DNA of 16,483 nucleotides from Bacteroidales bacterium. GTDB taxonomy: Bacteria > Bacteroidota > Bacteroidia > Bacteroidales > UBA932. Shown piece after piece: positions 1 to 6,001 of the stretch. The position numbers and the translations under genes were made by a program. The notes below the pieces were generated by a model. The model saw only the letters and a program-made list of their open reading frames with translations. It did no database searches and was not told the DNA's origin. The first letter of the stretch is position 1. Each line of letters starts with the position of its first letter. The DNA lies in the NCBI GenBank assembly GCA_017556665.1, contig JAFYMJ010000064.1, positions 1 to 16,483 on the forward strand. The letters run 5' to 3'.

Positions 1-1
1 A

Positions 2-136
2 GTACTTGTATTCTGCGCCGTAAGTTGCTTCCTTATGCTTTACGCAACAATCACAGGCCTTAAGAGAAACTATGATTGGGGTGCAGTAAAAGCCAAAGCA
101 GTAGAAGCCTCAGAAGCAATCAAAACAAAGAAATAA
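2..136 (+). CDS. 3' end of an unidentified membrane protein (partial)
   Basis: The frame is open from the first base of the window to a TAA at 134-136 and gives 44 residues. The first ~20 residues are hydrophobic (VLVFCAVSCFLMLYATITG) and read as a last transmembrane helix. They are followed by a basic, Ala/Lys-rich tail (LKRNYDWGAVKAKAVEASEA, ending IKTKK) that would lie in the cytoplasm by the positive-inside rule. This is the usual look of the C-terminus of a transporter or other polytopic membrane protein, but too little is present to name a family. An in-frame ATG at 35-37 exists, but it falls inside the hydrophobic stretch and is unlikely to be a start. A strong hairpin 30 nt after the stop supports a real gene end here. 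The real 5' end lies outside the window. Confidence 0.6.
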   Translation, partial: VLVFCAVSCFLMLYATITGLKRNYDWGAVKAKAVEASEAIKTKK

Positions 137-165
137 CAATCCTTAGATATTGGATTTACAAACAT

Positions 166-206
166 TGCCCCAGGTGCGAGACAACTCCATCTGGGGCATT
201 GCTTTT
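166..206 (+). terminator. Probable intrinsic terminator after the partial membrane protein gene
   Basis: TGCCCCAG (166-173) pairs exactly with CTGGGGCA (191-198). The stem extends inward through GTG/CAT (one G-U pair) and, past one bulged C, GAG/CTC closing an ACAA loop, for about 14 bp in all. The following TTGCTTTT is a partial U-tract. The hairpin starts 30 nt after the TAA at 134-136. The imperfect U-tract leaves open that it is part of a larger structured RNA. Confidence 0.5.
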
Positions 207-332
207 CAGATATAGCCACAGAGCACACCTGCCCCCGGTGAAATGCTGGAACAGCAACCGGAACAAAGGCCACAACAGTTGCCAAAACCGCAGCCGTTTT
301 ACAAACTTAAGGATAATCTTGGGATAACAAGA

Positions 333-356
333 AGGGGCAGCTTGTTGGCCACCCCT
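333..356 (-). terminator. Probable intrinsic terminator of the DUF2723 gene
   Basis: Read on the minus strand, AGGGGTGGC, loop CAACAA, GCTGCCCCT form a 9-bp stem with two G-U pairs, followed by TCTTGTT. It lies about 27 nt after the TAG at 383-385. On the plus strand the following bases are A-rich, so termination of leftward transcription is the better reading. Confidence 0.55.
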
Positions 357-382
357 CCAAAAATCATTTGTATTGCAAACTA

Positions 383-3300
383 CTAATCCGCCAAGAACGG
401 AGCAATTATCTGACTGATTGCTTCGGCCTTCTCTAGATCGCCGTTACTTTCAAATACCTTTGCTGTCATTAGAACATAGTAAAGATTTGTCTGCAAATCG
501 TCATATGAAAGATATTGTCCGTGATGCTCTTTGGCAAACAACAATATTGCAAGCGAAGTCTCATTTATAAACTCATCTGCCAAAGCATAAGCCTTGTCTT
601 TATTGCCAGTGGCAAGATAAATTGCAATGGCATCCATTATAGCTCTCTCTGTAAGGGCAGATAAAGTAGTATTGTTAAGAGGATAGTTTGATGATGGCAT
701 TACAACCTGCATCTTGTCCAAAACCTCAACAGCCCTTGCAGAATCACCTTTAGCATATAAAGCTTTAGCACAATTTACCATAAAGTCCCTTGGTGAATGA
801 AGGTTATTGAATGTAAGCAGATTCTGGTAATCAACATTATACCCATCTCTCATAAAACTGTCCCATCTGAAAACATTCATAATTCTGTTGTACAATGCCT
901 CTGTACCAACCTGCTCAATCTGACCATGACCTGTCTTGCTCTTAATTGGCACAAACTTGTAGGCAACTCCATCATACTGCATATAATCCTTAATGCCAAT
1001 GTTAATGTCACCACCCTTCTGCATAAAGTAGATTGGTCTGTCCCAATTATAGTTGCACAACAAATCCAGAACCATAAGCTCTGTTTTTGTTATAGAGTTC
1101 TTTGCTGCAGGGATAGAAAGGATTACAGTATCTGCAACTTTATGCATATCCTCTGGTGCCACTATACCATATTTTGCAACATTCTCTTTGTTAACAGGAA
1201 TTATAATGTTGCGGGCAGCTATATAATTGTGTGGTTTACCGTCACTCAACTGAATTGTAATCTTAGGGTTTCTAAAGATATCCATAAGCTGCTTGCCAAG
1301 GATAGCTCCACCACCAAATCTGTCATGCACTTGCACAAAATCATTTGTTCCATACAAATACTGATGTCTCTGGATTGTAAAGTCAACAGGTGCAGAATCA
1401 TACATTCTGCATTTTAACTGGTCTATATACCAATCTGTTCCCAATAGCGATGTATTCATAATTCTTACATCTGTCCTTACCCCCTCTACCTCTTGAATAT
1501 ACCACAATGGGAAAGTATCGTTGTCACCGTGAGTTACAAGAATGGCATTCTCATCTACAGACTGCACAAAATTGTACGCCATATCTCTGGCTGTATATCT
1601 GTTGCTTCTGTCGTGGTCATCCCAGTTCTCGCTTGCCATCTGGAAAGGAACAATAACGCAAAGTACAGATGCCAATACAGCAGCACTCTTAGGGTTTAGA
1701 TATTTCTTGCATATATCATACAACCACATTACTGCAAATCCAATCCATATTGTAAATACATAGAACGATCCTGCATATGCATAATCCCTTTCACGAGGCT
1801 GCAAAGGAGGTTGGTTAAGGTATACCACAATTGCCACTCCTGTTAAAAAGAATAGCAACATTGTAACCCACCAGTTGCGTTTGTCTTTACCATATTGGTA
1901 GAACAGACCTATCAGACCCAATATAAGCGGCAAGAAATAGTAATGATTCTTTGCCTTGCTGTTTACAATATGCTCAGGACCCTCTGTTTGGTCGCCTAAT
2001 CTTGCCTGATCTATAAAATCAAATCCACTCTCCCAGTTTCCTTTGAACAACTCTCCAGGAATAGATGCCTGTAAGTCATTTTGTCGGCCCACAAAGTTCC
2101 ACATGAAGTATCTCAAATACATGAAATCAAGCTGATACCCAAAGAAATACTTAAGGTTTGCCCAGAAAGTAGGTTGCTTGTACTCTCCTCCAGGGATTGT
2201 TTTCCCTTTTCCCTCTGTGTACATCTCATAGAATGGGATGTATGAAGGGTCTGCATCACTCCACATACGAGGGAACAACATTTTTGTATTGGAATCGTAT
2301 GCAGGGATAGCAGGTGAAGGTACCTTTACATACTCATTGTTAAGTACAGTATAGTACTCACTGGTCTCTATACCTGAATATGTAGATGCAAATGTTTGTC
2401 CGTAGATTAACGGATTGCTGCCATACTGCTCTCTACCAATATATCTTACAAGGGTAAACGGATTGTCTGGCTGGTACTCGTTTGTTGGAGTGCCCGCACT
2501 TGATCTTATTACCACCACTGCAAATGTTGAGTATCCAACTACAATTAGAGTTGCACACAAAATAATGATATTAAGAAGCGGTTTTACTTTCTTGTATGTG
2601 TAATAAACACCCCAGAATCCTGCAGCAATAAGTCCCAGTACAAATACAGATGCACCAAAATTCATTGGAAGCCCAATCTTGGTAAAAATAAGATCTGCAT
2701 ATGCGGCAAATTTTGGCACATAAGGTATTATACCATATAATATTACAGCCAAAATAACACCAGAGAGAGCCAATACCTGAATTGTCCTTTTTGGAGTTAC
2801 TTTATAGAACTTGAAGTAGTATATGAATACCAATGCAGGAATTGTAAGCAGATTCAGCAAGTGTACGCCAATAGATATACCCATCAAGAATGCTATTAAC
2901 ACAATCCATCTGTTTGCATAAGGTTTCTCTGCCTCCTCTTCCCATTTTAGCATTGCCCAGAATACTACAGCTGTAAACAGTGATGACATTGCATAAACCT
3001 CACCCTCAACTGCAGAGAACCAGAATGTATCTGAGAAACAATATGCCAATGAGCCAACTGCACCAGCACCAAATACTGCCAATGAGTTACCCATATCCAT
3101 AATTCCTTTACCCTTCTCCACTATTCTTCTTCCCAAGTGTACTATTGTAAGATACAAGAAGAAAATTGTAAATGCAGAGCACAACGCACTCATTGCGTTT
3201 ACAAGCATAGCTGCACTCTCTTTATCGCCAAACAGAGTAAAGAATCTTGCAATAAGCTGGAAAACAGGGTTTCCTGGCGGGTGACCAACCTCCAACTTGT

Positions 3301-3436
3301 ATGAAGATGCAATAAACTCACCACAATCCCAGAAACTTGCTGTAGGTTCAATGGTAGCCAGGTAAGTAAAGGATGCAATAAACAATACTATAACAGCTAC
3401 AATATTATTTATTCTGCTAAAATTTTTGAATTCCAT
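383..3436 (-). CDS. DUF2723 polytopic membrane protein with TPR-like C-terminus (GT-C glycosyltransferase-like)
   Basis: This 1017-aa protein has the DUF2723 N-terminal signature: after the first membrane helix comes ASFWDCGEFIASSYKLEVGH, then PPGNPVFQ. An acidic pair just after the first helix is typical of GT-C-fold glycosyltransferases that use lipid-linked sugars. About eight helices fill the first ~330 residues. A soluble loop follows, then a second helix block around the conserved QPRERDYAYAGSFY. Next is a large, probably periplasmic region (THGDNDTFPLWYIQEVEG and on). The last ~140 residues are TPR-like helical pairs (AKALYAKGDSARAVEVLDKM; YLATGNKDKAYALADEFI). The eukaryotic relative TMEM260 is a protein O-mannosyltransferase, so sugar transfer to exported proteins is a fair inference, not proven here. 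The ATG at 3436 follows a -7 box at 3475-3482. The gene is monocistronic, divergent from the SUI1 run. Confidence 0.88.
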   Translation of the reverse strand: MEFKNFSRINNIVAVIVLFIASFTYLATIEPTASFWDCGEFIASSYKLEVGHPPGNPVFQLIARFFTLFGDKESAAMLVNAMSALCSAFTIFFLYLTIVHLGRRIVEKGKGIMDMGNSLAVFGAGAVGSLAYCFSDTFWFSAVEGEVYAMSSLFTAVVFWAMLKWEEEAEKPYANRWIVLIAFLMGISIGVHLLNLLTIPALVFIYYFKFYKVTPKRTIQVLALSGVILAVILYGIIPYVPKFAAYADLIFTKIGLPMNFGASVFVLGLIAAGFWGVYYTYKKVKPLLNIIILCATLIVVGYSTFAVVVIRSSAGTPTNEYQPDNPFTLVRYIGREQYGSNPLIYGQTFASTYSGIETSEYYTVLNNEYVKVPSPAIPAYDSNTKMLFPRMWSDADPSYIPFYEMYTEGKGKTIPGGEYKQPTFWANLKYFFGYQLDFMYLRYFMWNFVGRQNDLQASIPGELFKGNWESGFDFIDQARLGDQTEGPEHIVNSKAKNHYYFLPLILGLIGLFYQYGKDKRNWWVTMLLFFLTGVAIVVYLNQPPLQPRERDYAYAGSFYVFTIWIGFAVMWLYDICKKYLNPKSAAVLASVLCVIVPFQMASENWDDHDRSNRYTARDMAYNFVQSVDENAILVTHGDNDTFPLWYIQEVEGVRTDVRIMNTSLLGTDWYIDQLKCRMYDSAPVDFTIQRHQYLYGTNDFVQVHDRFGGGAILGKQLMDIFRNPKITIQLSDGKPHNYIAARNIIIPVNKENVAKYGIVAPEDMHKVADTVILSIPAAKNSITKTELMVLDLLCNYNWDRPIYFMQKGGDINIGIKDYMQYDGVAYKFVPIKSKTGHGQIEQVGTEALYNRIMNVFRWDSFMRDGYNVDYQNLLTFNNLHSPRDFMVNCAKALYAKGDSARAVEVLDKMQVVMPSSNYPLNNTTLSALTERAIMDAIAIYLATGNKDKAYALADEFINETSLAILLFAKEHHGQYLSYDDLQTNLYYVLMTAKVFESNGDLEKAEAISQIIAPFLAD

Positions 3437-3474
3437 AAATATGCAATTATGTGCTTATCAATTATATTAAAAGG

Positions 3475-3482
3475 CAAATATA
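3475..3482 (-). promoter_or_regulatory. Bacteroidota-type -7 box for the DUF2723 gene
   Basis: TATATTTG on the minus strand matches TAnnTTTG and lies about 38 nt upstream of the ATG at 3436. No TTTG is found at the usual 19-bp spacing upstream, so only the -7 element is supported. Confidence 0.55.
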
Positions 3483-3503
3483 CCAACTTTACTTTTTTAA
3501 TGC

Positions 3504-3511
3504 TATTTTTG
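3504..3511 (+). promoter_or_regulatory. Bacteroidota-type -7 box for the SUI1-yidD run
   Basis: TATTTTTG matches TAnnTTTG and ends 21 nt before the ATG at 3533. It is back to back with the minus-strand box at 3475-3482, so the two divergent promoters share about 20 bp of upstream DNA. No good -33 element is visible. Confidence 0.45.
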
Positions 3512-3532
3512 TAACAAATATTGTGCTAGAAT

Positions 3533-3880
3533 ATGGCTAACAACGATTGGAAAAGCAGACTTGGGATGGTTTATTCTACCAACCCAGATTTTAAATTTGA
3601 GACTCAGGAAGAGGAAGAGGTACAGACACTGGATCCAAAAGACCAGAAACTGATTGTTGCACTGGACAAGAAAGGACGTGCAGGAAAACAAGTTACAGTT
3701 GTAAATGGTTTTGTTGGCTCAGCCGACGATTTGGAGTCCCTTGGAAAAAGCCTTAAAACAAAATGTGGAGTTGGCGGCTCTGTAAAGGATGGTTCCATCC
3801 TTATTCAGGGAGACCAGCGAGACAAGATTGTAACCATCCTTAACAACCTTGGATACACCAGAGCTAAAAGGGGCAACTAA
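3533..3880 (+). CDS. SUI1/eIF1-family translation factor (YciH-like)
   Basis: This 115-aa protein has an acidic, flexible N-terminus (residues 1-40) and a SUI1 fold from about residue 40 to the end. Family marks are KKGRAGKQVTVVNGF, the KTKCGVGGSVKDG segment and ILIQGDQRDKIVTILNNLGY. YciH and archaeal/eukaryotic eIF1 bind the small ribosomal subunit near the P site and influence start-codon selection; in bacteria the role is less settled and non-essential where tested. The length is normal for the family. It heads the rightward run: its TAA is followed immediately, with no gap, by the ATG of the DUF4271 gene, which suggests translational coupling. A pure-AT leader with no Shine-Dalgarno site fits Bacteroidota. 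Confidence 0.92.
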   Translation: MANNDWKSRLGMVYSTNPDFKFETQEEEEVQTLDPKDQKLIVALDKKGRAGKQVTVVNGFVGSADDLESLGKSLKTKCGVGGSVKDGSILIQGDQRDKIVTILNNLGYTRAKRGN

Positions 3881-4624
3881 ATGGTTAGTGACACTACTTT
3901 AAACAATATTCCCAACATATCCCAACTTTGGGATAAAAGCTATATTGCCATTAATGAAGTAGTAGGGCAGGAAAAAATATTTTTCCATTCAACAGGAGAA
4001 AAAGTAGGAGACCTGATTGTCTTGTGCGGTATTATAGCATTCTTTTTAGTAGCATACAGGCGAATTTTTGACGGACTCTATTTTGTATTCTCATCATTCT
4101 ACAACACAAAAAAGTTATTAGATATTGATTTACAGAACAATACCCAGATATGTAGGGATACTTTATTCTACTTCCTTACTTTGTGCGTAGCGTTTATGAT
4201 AGGCAATATTACCCAAACCTGGAGCATTAAAGGGAGCTCATATACTACTTTTGTTATATTTTCTATATGCTGTGCAGCAATTTTTGGGTACTTTCTAATA
4301 AAAAAAGTACTATGCAGTATCCTTGACTGGGTCAATAAAACCAACACTTTCTCCACAGTATTCAAAATATCAATTTCCTTTGCAATTATAAACTACACGG
4401 CCCTTATTTGCGGTTTTATTGTTTATAGAGCCATTGAATCAATCTCTCCAGCAACCCTTATAACCTACTCTTTTGTGAGTACATTCATTTCATTATTTGC
4501 ATTTTACGTAAACGGATATAAAATTTTTCTTTCAAATGGATTTTCTCATTTTTTCTATATTTTATATCTTTGCACCCTCGAAATTTTACCGTTAGTGGTA
4601 ATTTGGGATATAATTTACGCGTAA
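3881..4624 (+). CDS. DUF4271-family integral membrane protein
   Basis: This 247-aa protein is strongly hydrophobic after a ~45-residue polar start. About six or seven membrane helices can be drawn, for example LIVLCGIIAFFLVAY (~45-60), TLFYFLTLCVAFMIGN (~90-105), FVIFSICCAAIFGYFLI and FKISISFAIINYTALICGFI. I assign DUF4271 from this topology and from its place directly before hemD, a common arrangement in Bacteroidota; the sequence itself is poorly conserved. The function is unknown. The ATG abuts the SUI1 stop codon, and only one base separates its TAA (4622-4624) from the hemD ATG, so it is almost certainly co-transcribed with both. I see no catalytic motif. Confidence 0.75.
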   Translation: MVSDTTLNNIPNISQLWDKSYIAINEVVGQEKIFFHSTGEKVGDLIVLCGIIAFFLVAYRRIFDGLYFVFSSFYNTKKLLDIDLQNNTQICRDTLFYFLTLCVAFMIGNITQTWSIKGSSYTTFVIFSICCAAIFGYFLIKKVLCSILDWVNKTNTFSTVFKISISFAIINYTALICGFIVYRAIESISPATLITYSFVSTFISLFAFYVNGYKIFLSNGFSHFFYILYLCTLEILPLVVIWDIIYA

Positions 4625-4625
4625 G

Positions 4626-5366
4626 ATGAAGATTGACAACGTTTTAATTTCACAACCAGCTCCACAAAACAACTCTCCATACTCGGAGATCATTTCTAAG
4701 TATGGCGTTAATATAGATTTCTTTCCATTCTTTAAAGTTGAGCCTTTATCGGCGAAGGAATTCAGACTGCAAAAAATTAATATTCTTGACTATACAGCTA
4801 TAGTTTTTACTGCAAAAACTACAATTGATGCATTTTTCAAACTTTGCGAGGAGTTGAGAATTACGGTTCCTGAAACAATGAAATACTTCTGTAACTCAGA
4901 AGCAACTGCTGTATATCTTCAAAAGCACATTGTTTACAGAAAAAGAAAAATATTTTTTGGAAACGGTTCCCTACAATCTATCATTGAACTGATAGGCTCA
5001 AAACATAAAGAGGAGAAATTCCTTATTGCCACAGCAGACAATGGCGGTGGTGCTGACATTACCAAGTTGTTTGGCCAGACAAAATACAAACATGACAGTG
5101 CTGCATTCATTAAAACCATCTACAGCAATCTTAACGAAATAGACTTTTCAAAATACCAGATGGTAGTATTTTACAGCCCTTCTGATATCAAGTCTTTGTT
5201 GGAAAATTTCCCTGAATTCAAACAAGATAACCTTAAAATTGCTACATTTGGTCCAGCAACCGCAAAGGCAGTTAATGAAGCCGGACTGGAAGCTATCATA
5301 AATGCTCCAACACCACAGGCTCCATCAATTGCAAAAGCTTTGCAACTTTACTTTGATGAGAAATAA
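4626..5366 (+). CDS. hemD: Uroporphyrinogen-III synthase (HemD family)
   Basis: This 246-aa cytosolic protein has the two-lobed HemD layout. HemD closes and inverts ring D of hydroxymethylbilane to give uroporphyrinogen III, the branch point to haem, sirohaem and cobalamin. The family has few invariant residues. Recognisable are the N-terminal ILISQPAP-like strand, DYTAIVFTAKTTIDAFFKLC (~55-75), YFCNSEATAVYL, the second-lobe VVFYSPSDIKSLLENFPE, and the late KIATFGPATAKAVNEAGL with NAPTPQAPSIAKAL near the end; the TFGPATA and TP..PS elements are the most diagnostic. The length is normal. No other haem gene is in the window. Its last 11 bases overlap the start of rnpA in another frame. This could be a divergent paralogue rather than the housekeeping enzyme, but position and motifs favour hemD. 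Confidence 0.85.
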   Translation: MKIDNVLISQPAPQNNSPYSEIISKYGVNIDFFPFFKVEPLSAKEFRLQKINILDYTAIVFTAKTTIDAFFKLCEELRITVPETMKYFCNSEATAVYLQKHIVYRKRKIFFGNGSLQSIIELIGSKHKEEKFLIATADNGGGADITKLFGQTKYKHDSAAFIKTIYSNLNEIDFSKYQMVVFYSPSDIKSLLENFPEFKQDNLKIATFGPATAKAVNEAGLEAIINAPTPQAPSIAKALQLYFDEK

Positions 5367-5766
5367 TTTTACTAAAAAAGAGAGACTTTGTTCTCTTAAA
5401 GAAATAGAAAATTTAGTTAAAAAGGGGAAATCATTTTATTGTTTCCCCTTTAAAGTTATTTCTATCCTTCAGCCGACAAATATTCAAGAGAACACTATGT
5501 CAAAAGAATTGTCGGCCGAGGAGAATGTAAACAGCATTGTAGTTTCTGTTCCAAAAAGAAACTTTAAAAGAGCTGTTAAGAGAAATCTGTTAAAGAGAAG
5601 AATAAGAGAGAGTTACAGGCTCAACAAACATATTCTGCCTGTTCCGGAGAATGGAAAGATAAACATCCTTTTTGTCTATATTGCCAAAGAAATTCTTGAA
5701 TACGACAATATTGAACGAAAAATGAAGGATATTCTAAAAACACTGTCCAATGAACATCAGTGCTAA
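5356..5766 (+). CDS. rnpA: Ribonuclease P protein component
   Basis: RnpA is the small basic partner of RNase P RNA in 5' maturation of tRNAs. I take the ATG at 5356 ([20 protein letters not shown]), giving 136 aa; the frame is open back to 5302, but that extension does not resemble the family. The N-terminal [13 protein letters not shown] is the usual RnpA opening. The RNR signature is intact ([20 protein letters not shown], ~residues 67-86), as is the [20 protein letters not shown] tail. A polar insert (roughly residues 40-60) before the SVPKRN strand makes it slightly longer than typical proteobacterial RnpA. It overlaps hemD by 11 bp and yidD by 17 bp. No rpmH precedes it, so rnpA has left the classic origin-linked rpmH-rnpA arrangement. 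Confidence 0.95.
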   Translation: MRNNFTKKERLCSLKEIENLVKKGKSFYCFPFKVISILQPTNIQENTMSKELSAEENVNSIVVSVPKRNFKRAVKRNLLKRRIRESYRLNKHILPVPENGKINILFVYIAKEILEYDNIERKMKDILKTLSNEHQC

Positions 5767-5995
5767 AAAAACAATCAAGAAGATTCTCTCTTTTCCTTTA
5801 GTTGTCCTTGTAAAATTCTACCAGATTTGCATATCACCACTAAAGCCACCTACTTGTCGCTTTACCCCTACCTGCTCATCGTATGCAATTGAAGCTCTGC
5901 AAAAGCATGGTCCTATAAAAGGGACATACCTTGCTGTAAAAAGAATTCTAAGATGTCATCCATGGGGTGGAAGCGGATATGACCCTGTACCGTAG
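5750..5995 (+). CDS. yidD: Membrane protein insertion efficiency factor YidD
   Basis: This 81-aa protein carries the full YidD signature: an amphipathic N-terminus ([16 protein letters not shown]), then [35 protein letters not shown] and a GGSGYDPVP end, with three conserved cysteines. YidD is a peripheral inner-membrane factor that assists YidC/Sec-dependent insertion of membrane proteins. The start ATG lies inside the last codons of rnpA (17-bp overlap), which is the usual tight rnpA-yidD link; yidC, the usual next gene, is absent here. It is the last gene of the rightward run. It ends 6 bp from the stop of the convergent acyltransferase gene, and I see no good intrinsic terminator after it. 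Confidence 0.96.
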   Translation: MNISAKKTIKKILSFPLVVLVKFYQICISPLKPPTCRFTPTCSSYAIEALQKHGPIKGTYLAVKRILRCHPWGGSGYDPVP

Positions 5996-6001
5996 TCTGG
6001 G

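Larger units (their letters stand above)
137..382. other. GC-rich, hairpin-rich intergenic spacer between convergent genes
   Basis: No convincing protein gene lies here. By hand count, 161-300 is about 54% G+C, clearly above the flanking genes. Besides the hairpins at 166-198 and 333-356 it holds a compact hairpin at 235-261: CCGGT, bulged GAAA, TGCTG, loop GAA, CAGCA, ACCGG. A small one follows at 268-283 (GGC/GCC and AC/GT around AACA), and AAAAC/GTTTT at 284-300. The series could be two facing terminators plus chance structure, or a small structured RNA. I found no good -7 box on either strand to fix a transcript. Confidence 0.4.

Noticed and set aside
208..262. Cobalamin-riboswitch-like fragments (GCCAC, ACCTGCC, CCGGTGAAA)
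   Set aside because: The pieces are in the wrong order for the riboswitch core, the B12 box is incomplete, and no gene lies downstream in the right orientation.
70..285. 71-codon minus-strand open frame with a hydrophobic start, antisense to the partial membrane protein and spacer
   Set aside because: It needs a TTG start, has no homology I recognise, and overlaps the real coding end and the terminator hairpin; the hydrophobic look comes from GC-rich antisense sequence.
76..327. 83-codon plus-strand open frame through the spacer
   Set aside because: It crosses the membrane protein stop in another frame and the terminator hairpin, has unnatural composition (many Ser, Arg, Asn, Cys), and no plausible upstream signal.
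797..1417. 206-codon plus-strand open frame
   Set aside because: It is the antisense of the DUF2723 gene, whose conserved motifs are clear; the protein it would give is Cys/His/Asn/Ile-rich without domain features.
5302..5355. N-terminal extension of rnpA to an earlier ATG
   Set aside because: The extra 18 residues (His/Gln/Leu-rich) lie in hemD coding sequence and do not resemble RnpA, whose opening fits the ATG at 5356.
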